Program-made: the position numbers and the translations under genes
Assembly: GCA_965601975.1 (NCBI GenBank)
Contig: OZ271856.1
Location: forward strand, 2,170,001 to 2,234,000
Direction: 5' to 3'
From: JANQIO01 sp965601975
Lineage (GTDB): Bacteria > Pseudomonadota > Gammaproteobacteria > Pseudomonadales > Halieaceae
Length of the DNA: 64,000 nt
Notes under the pieces: model-generated
Seen by the model: only the letters and a program-made list of their open reading frames with translations
The model's database searches: none
Told to the model about the DNA's origin: nothing
In this document: in pieces, positions 43,564 to 51,685 of the stretch
Layout: every line of letters starts with the position of its first letter
Position numbering within the stretch: the stretch's first letter is position 1

Positions 43564-44709
43564 TCAGGGTTCTGCCACCAGTACGCGCACCATCAGGGGG
43601 CGCGCGGTTTTCAGCTCCCGGCAGCGGCTGAATCCGGCATCTTTCAGCATTCTTGTCAGTTCTCCGGCGGTTCTCGGGCGGCCGCTGCCCATGGCCAGCA
43701 GGTAAAAGCCGAAGTAGGCGTGCCCCATTGACTCCGCACCCGGCGTCTCTGCCATTGGCTCCGCGATCAACAGGCTTGCCCCCGGGGCCATGGACTCGCG
43801 CAGTGACCTGAACAGGCGCATGACGTCCTCGTCATCGTGGTCGTGGACCACGCGCACCAGGGAGATGAGGTCGGCATCGCGGGCCCCGGCGAGCGGGTCG
43901 GTAAACATGTCCCCGCTGGTCGCTGATGCCCGCTCCCCGATGCCCTGTTCGGCGAAGCGCTGCTGCGCCAGCTCGGCCACCTCCGGCAGATCCAGTACGC
44001 TGGCCTTCAGCTCGGGCCAGCGCGCCAGGGCGGAGCAGGCAAAGCTGCCGCTGCCGCCGGCGATGTCCCGGAGTTGCCGGTGTCCCTGCATGGGGTAGGC
44101 ATCGAGGATGTCGACCGCCACCAGCGACTGTGAGGTCGCCATGAGTTCGCTGTATTCCGCGGCGCCGCCCTCGGTGCCCGTGGCATAGGGCCAGAATTTC
44201 GCGAGTTCAGTGCTGGATTCCCGGCGCAGCAGGGCCAGGGGGTCCGCCAGGTCGCGATAGAGGTGGCGATGATGCAACGCCATGGCGGCGGCGCCGGGAT
44301 TGCCCAGCACCGCTGCGCCAAGGTCGCCGAGGCCAAAGCGCTGGTCGCCGCGATCGGTCAGCAGTTCCAGCGCGCTGGCGGCGAGCAGCAGTCGCAGCAT
44401 GCCCTCCGTCGGCAGGCCGCATTCCCGCGCCAGTTCTACACAATCGCGCGGGCCTTCGCGCAGGCGTTCGAACAGGTCCAGCGATACGCAGGCGGCAAAC
44501 ACCTGGTAATTGACGAAACCGGTGGCGATATTGAACAGCTGGTTGGCCTTGCGCTGCGCGATACCGCGGGTCAGGGGAAAGCGCGAGGACCAGCGTTGGA
44601 AGTTCGGATTGGCGATAAACCGGTGACGCAGCTCCAGCAATCGGTCGAGAAGTGACGCCGGTGACCGGTTGCCGGGCAAGCTGGGTTCCGCCCGGCTGCC
44701 TGCGGACAC
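43564..44709 (-). CDS. crtF: Demethylspheroidene/hydroxyneurosporene O-methyltransferase
   Basis: The 381-residue SAM-dependent methyltransferase has an N-terminal dimerisation region (NQLFNIATGFVNYQVFAACVSLDLFERL) and the SAM motif LRDIAGGSGSFACSAL near residue 225. It methylates the tertiary hydroxyl of carotenoids during spirilloxanthin synthesis. GTG at 44709 overlaps the crtE stop by one base (TAGTG), showing coupling. The stop lies 22 bp before the PpsR sites of bchC, so crtEF transcripts may read into bchC. Confidence 0.92.
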   Translation of the reverse strand: MSAGSRAEPSLPGNRSPASLLDRLLELRHRFIANPNFQRWSSRFPLTRGIAQRKANQLFNIATGFVNYQVFAACVSLDLFERLREGPRDCVELARECGLPTEGMLRLLLAASALELLTDRGDQRFGLGDLGAAVLGNPGAAAMALHHRHLYRDLADPLALLRRESSTELAKFWPYATGTEGGAAEYSELMATSQSLVAVDILDAYPMQGHRQLRDIAGGSGSFACSALARWPELKASVLDLPEVAELAQQRFAEQGIGERASATSGDMFTDPLAGARDADLISLVRVVHDHDDEDVMRLFRSLRESMAPGASLLIAEPMAETPGAESMGHAYFGFYLLAMGSGRPRTAGELTRMLKDAGFSRCRELKTARPLMVRVLVAEP

Positions 44710-45593
44710 TAGGCGGCTGCCCTGGCCAGGCTCCTGGGTACGAAACCCTCCGCCTGGGCGCGCACCAGGTTGACCAGCTGATCGCGGCCGGCGCAGTCCG
44801 GCACCGAATCCAGTCCCGCCTCGATGAGATCCTTGAGCCGCCTCGCGGCACCCTGCAGGCCGAGCTCCGCCACTGCATTGGGGCGGCACAGGCTTTCGTC
44901 CTGGCCGCAGGGTTTGCCGAGCTCCTCGGCGTTGGACATGGTGTCCTGGATGTCGTCGGCAACCTGGTAGGCTTCGCCGATGCTGTTGCCCAGGATGGCC
45001 CAGGGCCGGGTGTCCACACCCGCCGCCGCTGCGCCGGCGGTGGTGGCAGCCACGAACAGGGCGCCGGTCTTGGCCTGGTGATAGCGGGATACGTCGACCT
45101 TCGCTTCGCTTTCCCAGGCCTGCCCCGCACAGATGCCCAGCGGTGCGCCGGTTCCCCGGGCCAGGATGCCGATGACCTGTGGCATGCGCGCACAGAGATC
45201 ACCCCGGGCCTCCAGCGTGCCGACCGCTTCAAAGGCGGATACGATCAGCGCGTCCCCGGCCAGTACGGCAATGGGTTCACCGTAGGCGCGGTGCACGGAT
45301 GGTTTACCGCGGCGGGTATCCGCGTCGTCAAAGCAGGGGAGGTCGTCGTGGACCAGGGAGGCGCAGTGCAGCAGTTCGATGGCACAGGCCGCCTGCATGG
45401 CCAGGGCGGGTTCCGTACAGCGGTTGGCGGACGCCACCGCCAGGCAGAGCTTCGGTCGCACCCGGGCGCCGCCGGGAAAGACCGCGTGCCGCAGTGCCAC
45501 GGCGAGGATGGGTGGGCAGTCCTGGTCGCCTGCGCGGTCAATAATGCTCGTCAGCCCGCGTTCCAGCTCCGGCAGTGCTTCGTTCTTGCTCAT
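44709..45593 (-). CDS. crtE: Geranylgeranyl diphosphate synthase
   Basis: The 294-residue prenyltransferase has the first aspartate-rich motif LVHDDLPCFDDADTRRGKPS near residue 85 and the second, QVADDIQD, near 215. It makes GGPP for phytoene and for the bacteriochlorophyll tail. The ATG at 45593 follows a GGTGGGGA sequence; the frame stays open further upstream but that would run into the operator region. It is divergent from crtD. Confidence 0.94.
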   Translation of the reverse strand: MSKNEALPELERGLTSIIDRAGDQDCPPILAVALRHAVFPGGARVRPKLCLAVASANRCTEPALAMQAACAIELLHCASLVHDDLPCFDDADTRRGKPSVHRAYGEPIAVLAGDALIVSAFEAVGTLEARGDLCARMPQVIGILARGTGAPLGICAGQAWESEAKVDVSRYHQAKTGALFVAATTAGAAAAGVDTRPWAILGNSIGEAYQVADDIQDTMSNAEELGKPCGQDESLCRPNAVAELGLQGAARRLKDLIEAGLDSVPDCAGRDQLVNLVRAQAEGFVPRSLARAAA

Positions 45594-45632
45594 ATCCCCA
45601 CCCTCGGTGCGCGAGGCGCACGCCCTGGTTAG

Positions 45633-45676
45633 TGTCAATTTAGCTGAACAACTTAAAGTGTAAGTTAAGCTAGACA
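45633..45676. promoter_or_regulatory. Paired PpsR sites between crtE and crtD
   Basis: TGTCAATTTAGCTGAACA (45633-45650) and TGTAAGTTAAGCTAGACA (45659-45676) are both exact TGT-N12-ACA matches, 8 bp apart. Candidate promoters overlap the second site: TTGTAG-N17-TACACT on the minus strand for crtE (45685-45657) and a -10 TACAAT (45681-45686) with a poor -35 for crtD. One repressor complex could close both directions. Confidence 0.82.
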
Positions 45677-45730
45677 TTGCTACAATGCAAGTCAGCCTGA
45701 CAAATCACTCTTCAAGGCGGAGGACAGTAG

Positions 45731-47263
45731 ATGGCGGACCGCCCCGTGGCAGTCATCGGCGCCGGTATCGCGGGACTGGCCGCGACCCTGCGGCTCCTGG
45801 CCGCCGGCCGGGAGGTCGTGGTGATCGAGGGCGGCGACACCAGCGGCGGCAAGATGCGCCAGGTCAACACCAGCGCCGGCCCGGTGGATTCGGGCCCCAC
45901 GGTGTTCACCATGCGCAGCGTGTTCGAGGAACTGCTCGCGGGCGTCGATTTGCGCCTTGAAGACTTTGTCGTCGCGAAGCCGCTTGAGCTTCTGGCCCGC
46001 CACGCCTGGGACGAGCGGGGCCACCTGGATCTGTACGCAGACCGCGAGCGGTCTGCGGAGGCGATCGCGGAATTTGCCGGACCCGGCGAGGCCGCAGCCT
46101 ACCGGGCTTTTTGTGCCGAAGCGGGGCGTATGTACGACCTGCTGGAACCGCACATGCTGCGGGCGCCGAAACCGTCGCCCGTCAGCCTGAGCTGGCGCGC
46201 CCGGTCCCATGGTGTGCGCGGGCTGCTCGCCCTGAAGCCGTTCACCAGCATGTGGCGCGCCCTGGGCAAACACTTCCGGGACCCCCGCCTGCAACAGCTG
46301 TTCGGTCGTTATGCCACCTATTGCGGCTCCTCACCCTGGGCCGCGCCCGCCACCCTGATGTTGATTGCACACCTCGAACAGGAGGGTGTCTGGCAGTTGG
46401 AAGGCGGCATGCAGAGTCTCGCCTCGGGTCTCAGTGTCGCCGCGCGGCAGCGCGGGGCGCGTTTTGTGCACGGCGAATGGGTCGAGGACATCGAGCGGGA
46501 CGGGGACGGCTCCCTGCGCCTGCGGACCAGCGGGGGCACTGCACTGGAGTGCGAGGCGGCGGTCTGCACCGCAGACCTCGGCGCCCTGCGCGACGGCCTG
46601 CTGGGTGACACGGCAAAGCGGGCCGTGCCCGGACACATGCGACAGCGCTCCCTGTCCGCAGTTACGTGGTCCATGGCGGCGGAGGCCAGCGGCTTTCCGC
46701 TCGCCTACCACAACGTATTCTTTTCCAGCGATTACCGCCGTGAATTCGACCGGCTGTTTTCGCAGTCCCTGCTGCCTGACGAGCCCACGGTGTATCTCTG
46801 CGCCCAGGACCGGCGCGAAGGCGCGAGTGGGGCGCCCGGACCCGAGCGGGTCTTCTGCCTGGTCAACGCGCCGCCGATCGGGGACCAGCATCGTTTTTCA
46901 CCTGAGGAGATCGCGAAATGCCAGGACCAGACACTCGCCAGGCTGAAGGCCTGCGGCTTGTTGCTGACGCCGATGGATTGCCCGGTGGTGCGAACGCCGA
47001 CGGACTTCGCGGCGCGCTTTCCCGGCAGCGGGGGAGCGATCTACGGGCAGGCGACTCACGGCTGGCAGGCGGCCTTCAAGCGGCCGGGGGCGAGAACCCG
47101 GTTGCCGGGGCTCTACCTGGCGGGGGGCGGAGTGCACCCGGGGGCGGGCGTGCCGATGGTGACCCTGTCGGGGATGCAGGCGGCGGATTGCCTGCTGGCC
47201 GACCAGCGTTCGACGCGCCGGTCGTGGACGGCGGCTACCGCTGGTGGTATGTCGACGCACTGA
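45731..47263 (+). CDS. crtD: 1-hydroxycarotenoid 3,4-desaturase
   Basis: The 510-residue CrtI-type flavoenzyme has the FAD motif VAVIGAGIAGLAATLRL at the N-terminus and GLYLAGGGVHPGAGVPMVTLSGMQAA near the C-terminus. The motif TYCGSSPWAAPATLMLIAHLEQEGVW is typical of CrtD rather than CrtI. It introduces the 3,4 double bond of spirilloxanthin after CrtC hydration. AAGGCGGAGGA precedes the ATG. Its end overlaps crtC by 76 bp in another frame. Confidence 0.92.
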   Translation: MADRPVAVIGAGIAGLAATLRLLAAGREVVVIEGGDTSGGKMRQVNTSAGPVDSGPTVFTMRSVFEELLAGVDLRLEDFVVAKPLELLARHAWDERGHLDLYADRERSAEAIAEFAGPGEAAAYRAFCAEAGRMYDLLEPHMLRAPKPSPVSLSWRARSHGVRGLLALKPFTSMWRALGKHFRDPRLQQLFGRYATYCGSSPWAAPATLMLIAHLEQEGVWQLEGGMQSLASGLSVAARQRGARFVHGEWVEDIERDGDGSLRLRTSGGTALECEAAVCTADLGALRDGLLGDTAKRAVPGHMRQRSLSAVTWSMAAEASGFPLAYHNVFFSSDYRREFDRLFSQSLLPDEPTVYLCAQDRREGASGAPGPERVFCLVNAPPIGDQHRFSPEEIAKCQDQTLARLKACGLLLTPMDCPVVRTPTDFAARFPGSGGAIYGQATHGWQAAFKRPGARTRLPGLYLAGGGVHPGAGVPMVTLSGMQAADCLLADQRSTRRSWTAATAGGMSTH

Positions 47264-48141
47264 GTGATGATGGCCGCTACGGCCTGACACTGATTGCTTT
47301 TGTCGGCAGTGTCTTCTCTCCCTATTATTTCAAGGCCCGGGCCCGCGGTGCGACAGACCCGGAAAATTACTGTTCCCTCAATGCGATCCTGTATGGCCCC
47401 GGCAGCAAGCACTGGGCCCTGACCGAACGCGGCAGCGGCGATCTCTCGCGCGATGCGTCAAGCATGCGCGTTGGCCCCAGCGCGCTGCGGTTCGAGGGCG
47501 ATCGCCTGGTTGTGGATATTTGCGAAATCACTGTCCCCTGGCCCCGGCGCCTGGTGGGACAGGTTCGGGTCCAGCTGCAGCAGGCGCAGCCGCGCCAGTT
47601 CGACCTGGACCCGGATGCGCGCCATCACTGGTGGCCGTTTGCGCCGAGGGCGCGCGTTGAAGTGGAGTTCGATCATCCGAACCTGGGCTGGAGCGGCGAG
47701 GCCTATGCCGATGCCAACTGGGGCGAGGAGCCCCTGGAAGACGGGTTTTCCTATTGGCACTGGTCCCGAGGCGTCGACCCCGTCGGACGCACCGTGGTGC
47801 GCTACGAGGCCTGGCCGCGCCGCGGCGATCCCGCGCTGCTCAGCCTGGGTTTTACCCCCGGAGGCGTTGAAGAGCTGGACGCCGGTGAAAGCCGGAAATT
47901 GCCGTCCACTACTATCTGGCGGATGCGCCGTGATGGCCGTGTTCAGGCAGGAGACACGCTGGCCGTGCAGCGCACGTTTGAAGACACGCCCTTTTACTCG
48001 CGCTCCCTGCTGCAGACCTCAGGGGAGGGCGGTGATTGGCTCGCCATGCATGAAAGCCTGGACCTGGACCGATTCCGCCGGGGTTGGGTACAGTTCCTGC
48101 TGCCCTTCAGGATGCCGCGTTTTCCGCGGGGACCTCGCTGA
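47188..48141 (+). CDS. crtC: Carotenoid 1,2-hydratase
   Basis: The protein (317 residues from TTG 47188) carries the CrtC hallmark GGYRWWYVDALSDDGRYGLTLIAFVGSVFSPYY followed by YCSLNAILYGPGSKHWALTERG. It adds water across the C-1,2 double bond of acyclic carotenoids. The start is uncertain: TTG 47188 keeps the conserved AFDAPV lead-in, GTG 47224 is the other option; neither has a good ribosome binding site, and coupling to crtD is likely. The 3' end overlaps the convergent crtB by 35 bp. Confidence 0.9.
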   Translation: MPAGRPAFDAPVVDGGYRWWYVDALSDDGRYGLTLIAFVGSVFSPYYFKARARGATDPENYCSLNAILYGPGSKHWALTERGSGDLSRDASSMRVGPSALRFEGDRLVVDICEITVPWPRRLVGQVRVQLQQAQPRQFDLDPDARHHWWPFAPRARVEVEFDHPNLGWSGEAYADANWGEEPLEDGFSYWHWSRGVDPVGRTVVRYEAWPRRGDPALLSLGFTPGGVEELDAGESRKLPSTTIWRMRRDGRVQAGDTLAVQRTFEDTPFYSRSLLQTSGEGGDWLAMHESLDLDRFRRGWVQFLLPFRMPRFPRGPR

Positions 48142-49216
48142 CGACCAGCGGGCAGGCCGGTACGGCACGACGCTGCTGGGATATCCGGTCCCGGCGCTGC
48201 AGTTCCTCGATCGCATCCAGCATCCATTCGACCTTGCCGGTCTGCTCGTCGTCCACAATAGCGGGCAGCGGTGCACTGGCGACGGCTTCCATCAGGAACC
48301 GGGTTTCCGGTAGGGGGTCCATCGGCAGCAGGCCGGAATCGAGCCGGCCGAGGCGGCCCAGCAGCCCTGCAATCATCCGGAATTTGCGTCTCGGCGACAC
48401 GACGGCGCGCTGACTCACGGAGTCGTGCCCCCTGCGCCGGACTTCTTCGCCGATTTCCCCGTACAGCAGTCGCGCTGTCATGACACAGGGCTGGCAGGTG
48501 GAGGGCAGGGATTTGATGCCGGCCTCGCCGCGGGCATAGAGAGCGTCCGCTTCCACTAGCAGTCTTTCGATGACCTGGCCAAGCCGCTCGCTCTGGCAGG
48601 GTGAGGCGAGCCAGGCCTCCGGGTCGATGCCGGCCTCCTGAAGCCAGTCCAGCGGCAGGTAGATTCTGCCGTTGGCGGCATCCTCGCCGACGTCGCGGGC
48701 GATATTGGTCAGCTGCATGGCAACGCCGAGGTCGGCTGCCCTCGCCAGCACCCGTGTTTCGCGCTGACCCATCAGCAGCGCCATCATCACGCCGACGGTG
48801 CCCGCGACCCGGGCGCCGTAGGCGCGTACCGCACCGATGTCGGGGTAGCGGCGCGACGCGCAGTCCCAGGCAAAGCCTTCCAGCAATGCCTCCAGCAGGG
48901 CGCGGGGAATCCCGAATTGACGCACCACGGATACCATGCGGCGGTCCGCCGGATGGTCCCAGGGACAGTTCAGGTAGATGCCATTGAGTCGTTCGCGCAA
49001 CTCCTGCAGAGCGGAGTCGGGATGCTCGCTCAGGTCGATGGCGTCGTCGGCGACCCGGCAGAACGCGTACAGGGTGACCGCACCGTCGCGATAGGGTTGG
49101 GGCAGTAGCAGCGATGCGGCGTAAAAAGAGCGGGAGCCATGGCTGAGCAGCTGCCGACAGGCCTGCTGGTCCGTGCGGCTGGTATCCAGCCTTGGTCTAG
49201 GCAAGGGCGTTGGCAT
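48107..49216 (-). CDS. crtB: Phytoene synthase
   Basis: The 369-residue enzyme condenses two GGPP to phytoene. The trans-isoprenyl motif YAFCRVADDAIDL is near residue 55-67 and the second, QLTNIARDVGEDAANGRIYLP, near 170. The ATG at 49216 lies 20 bp inside the end of crtI, so crtIB is one operon. Its last 35 bp are antisense to the end of crtC. Confidence 0.94.
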   Translation of the reverse strand: MPTPLPRPRLDTSRTDQQACRQLLSHGSRSFYAASLLLPQPYRDGAVTLYAFCRVADDAIDLSEHPDSALQELRERLNGIYLNCPWDHPADRRMVSVVRQFGIPRALLEALLEGFAWDCASRRYPDIGAVRAYGARVAGTVGVMMALLMGQRETRVLARAADLGVAMQLTNIARDVGEDAANGRIYLPLDWLQEAGIDPEAWLASPCQSERLGQVIERLLVEADALYARGEAGIKSLPSTCQPCVMTARLLYGEIGEEVRRRGHDSVSQRAVVSPRRKFRMIAGLLGRLGRLDSGLLPMDPLPETRFLMEAVASAPLPAIVDDEQTGKVEWMLDAIEELQRRDRISQQRRAVPACPLVVSEVPAENAAS

Positions 49217-50726
49217 GGGGCACGAGTTGCTCGACAACCTTGGCGGAGGAAATAACGCCGGGCACACCGGCGCCGGGATGGGTGCCCGCGCCAACGAAAT
49301 ACAGGTTCCCCACCTCCTCGCTGAGGTTGTGGGGCCGGAACCAGGCGCTCTGGGTCAGCCGCGGCTCCATGCCGAAGCCGGCCCCGCGATAGGACAGCAG
49401 GTCGTTCTGGAAATCCAGGGGCGTGACCAGTTTTGAGCTGATGACGTGGGCCTCCAGGTCCGGCAGGACCGTGTCGGACAGGTAGCGCGCCACAGCCTGC
49501 CGGAAGGGCTCTGCCTGCCGGTGCCAGTCCACATCCGCTTCGAGGTTGGGCACGGGCGCCAGCACATAGAAACAGTCGCAACCGTCCGGTGCCAGCGAGG
49601 GATCGGTGGCGGTGGGACGGTGCAGGTAGAGGCTGAAATCTTCCGCCAGCCGCTTGTTGTGAAAGATGTCGTCCAGCAGCCCCTTGTAGCGCGGTCCCAG
49701 CAGGATGGAGTGGTGCGGCACGTCTTCGTAGCGCCGGTCGCAGCCGAAGTACCAGACGAACAGGCCGTTGGAATACTTCGCGCGGTCCAGCCGCCAGTTG
49801 GGCCAGCGGCGACGCTTCAGGCCCGGCAGCAGGTTGCGGTAGGTCCAGGCGACGTCGCCGTTGCAGATGACCACGTCGGCCTCCAGCTGCTCGCCGTTGC
49901 GCAGGGCCACGCCGCTTGCCTTGCCCTCGCGCAAGAGAATTTCTTTCACCTCGGCATTGAAGATGAGCTCGTTGCCCTGGTCCTGTACCAGCTTCACCAT
50001 GCCGTTTACGAGAGCGCCGGTTCCACCCATGGCGGAGTAGACGCCGCTGTCTCGCTCCAGGTGGGAGATCAGGGTGTAGACGCTGCTGGCCGCGTAGGGA
50101 TTGCCGCCGATCAGCAGCGGGTGGAAGCTCAGCACCTGGCGCAGCTTTTCGTTCTTGATGTAGCGGGACACCATCTGGTGCACCGGGCGGTCGGCGCGCA
50201 GCCGCAACATGTCCGGGACCACTTTGATCATGTCCATGAGGCGACTGAACGGCCGGTCGACCAGTTGCTCGAAGCCCACCTTGTAGTTCTCGGCGGCCGC
50301 CAGCATGAAGCGCTCGTAGCCGTCGACGTCCTCGGGACTGAGCTCGGCGATCTGGCGGCGATTCGATTCCGCGTCACCGCTGTAGTCGAACACGCCGCCG
50401 TCATCGAAACGGATGCGGTAGAAGGGGTTCATCAGCGCCAGCTCGACATCATCGCTGAAGCGGCGCCCGGCCACCTGCCAGAGTTCATCCAGCAGGAACG
50501 GTGCAGTGATGATCGTGGGGCCGGCATCGAAGGTGAAGCCGTCCTGGTGATGGACCCGGGCGCGACCGCCTGGCTGGGCGAGTTTTTCCAGGACGGTCAC
50601 CCGGTAGCCGCGAGCGCCCAGTCGAATCGCAGAGGCCAGGCCGCCCAGGCCGCTGCCGATCACCACGGCATGGGGTTTGAGGGCGTGCTCTACCGCATCG
50701 CGGACGGCGAGTTCAGGACTGTTCAC
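49197..50726 (-). CDS. crtI: Phytoene desaturase
   Basis: The 509-residue flavoenzyme has the dinucleotide motif HAVVIGSGLGGLASAIRLGARG near the N-terminus and the C-terminal NLYFVGAGTHPGAGVPGVISSAKV. With crtCDF it should take phytoene to lycopene and on to spirilloxanthin. GTG at 50726 is preferred because AAGG lies about nine bases upstream; GTG 50738 is also in frame. Either way the PpsR site 50720-50737 overlaps the start, so the exact start and promoter need care. Confidence 0.93.
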   Translation of the reverse strand: MNSPELAVRDAVEHALKPHAVVIGSGLGGLASAIRLGARGYRVTVLEKLAQPGGRARVHHQDGFTFDAGPTIITAPFLLDELWQVAGRRFSDDVELALMNPFYRIRFDDGGVFDYSGDAESNRRQIAELSPEDVDGYERFMLAAAENYKVGFEQLVDRPFSRLMDMIKVVPDMLRLRADRPVHQMVSRYIKNEKLRQVLSFHPLLIGGNPYAASSVYTLISHLERDSGVYSAMGGTGALVNGMVKLVQDQGNELIFNAEVKEILLREGKASGVALRNGEQLEADVVICNGDVAWTYRNLLPGLKRRRWPNWRLDRAKYSNGLFVWYFGCDRRYEDVPHHSILLGPRYKGLLDDIFHNKRLAEDFSLYLHRPTATDPSLAPDGCDCFYVLAPVPNLEADVDWHRQAEPFRQAVARYLSDTVLPDLEAHVISSKLVTPLDFQNDLLSYRGAGFGMEPRLTQSAWFRPHNLSEEVGNLYFVGAGTHPGAGVPGVISSAKVVEQLVPHANALA

Positions 50727-50763
50727 AGTGCTGGACACCTTAAAGTGTCAAATCTATGGAACA
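50720..50763. promoter_or_regulatory. Paired PpsR sites at crtI
   Basis: TGTTCACAGTGCTGGACA (50720-50737) and TGTCAAATCTATGGAACA (50746-50763) are exact TGT-N12-ACA matches, 8 bp apart. TTGACA on the minus strand (50751-50746) lies in the second site as at bchC and bchG, but no good -10 follows at 17 bp, and such a promoter would start inside the annotated gene. Another promoter further upstream (TATTCT at 50769-50764 as -10) is possible. Confidence 0.8.
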
Positions 50764-50806
50764 GAATAGCACCGCCAGCGGCTGCTGAACAGGGACGCAG
50801 CCAGGA

Positions 50807-51685
50807 CTAATCGTATATGGCCAGTTCTCCGGCGATGTCGCGTACCAGGGTCGCGAAGCCTTCGGGATGTTCCTCGTGGCCCAGGTGTCCCAGGCCCGGC
50901 AGGGTGTGCAGGGTGCCGTCGGGTACCAGCCGTGACACGGCGGCCGACTGCGCCGGCGGCACCGTGCGGTCGTTTTCGCAGGCCACCAGGTGCACCGGCA
51001 GCGTCAGCTGCGGCAGGTCCGCCTCCAGGGACTCCAGGTCCCAGCGCGCCATCATCTGCAGCGCCGCGGCGACGTGCTCCGCGTGGCCGACCAGGGTTCG
51101 GTAGCGGCTGACTTCCACATCCGCAAGCCGGGACCCGGTGCCGTCGAGCAGCCGTTCCGCAAAAGCCGGTCGCCCGCCCAGGCCTGACACCCAGGAAGGA
51201 ATCGCGGGGATCGCCGCCAGCAGGCGGGCGCTGAAACTGAAAAACCAGCCGGTCAATCCGGGCAGGGCCAACAGCGCCCCGTTGATACTGACCAGGCCGC
51301 GCGGCTGAATGTATTCGTCGATACACATCCGCGCCAGTATGGCGGCGCCGGCGGAGTGCCCGATTACCAGTTCGGGCTCGCACTCCAGGGCGTCCAGCAA
51401 TTGCGCTGTGAGCTCGGCCATGCCCGGCAGCGACATGCCATCGCCGTGAGCAATGCGGCTCAGTCCATGGCCGGGAAGGTCGATTGCAATCATGTCGAAG
51501 TCCTGGGCGAGCAGGGGCATGAGGCCGGCCCAGGAATGGCTGGAGGCGCCGGTTCCATGCAGCAGCAACAGGGTGGGTCCGCTGCCCATGCGCTGGAAGT
51601 GCCAGTGCTGCCCGGCGACTTCCAGGAATTCGCTAGCCTCACGGTGCGGCCAGTCCCAGTCCTGCAGCCGCTGCGGTGTCGTCAT
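50807..51685 (-). CDS. bchO: BchO, alpha/beta hydrolase linked to Mg-chelatase
   Basis: The 292-residue alpha/beta hydrolase has the nucleophile elbow IGHSAGAAI near residue 108 and a late histidine in GLGHLGHEEHPEGF. BchO genes follow bchD in purple bacteria and are annotated as putative Mg-chelatase accessory proteins; the reaction is not known. The ATG overlaps the bchD stop (TAATG). It ends 81 bp before the crtI start, with the crtI operator in between. Confidence 0.9.
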   Translation of the reverse strand: MTTPQRLQDWDWPHREASEFLEVAGQHWHFQRMGSGPTLLLLHGTGASSHSWAGLMPLLAQDFDMIAIDLPGHGLSRIAHGDGMSLPGMAELTAQLLDALECEPELVIGHSAGAAILARMCIDEYIQPRGLVSINGALLALPGLTGWFFSFSARLLAAIPAIPSWVSGLGGRPAFAERLLDGTGSRLADVEVSRYRTLVGHAEHVAAALQMMARWDLESLEADLPQLTLPVHLVACENDRTVPPAQSAAVSRLVPDGTLHTLPGLGHLGHEEHPEGFATLVRDIAGELAIYD

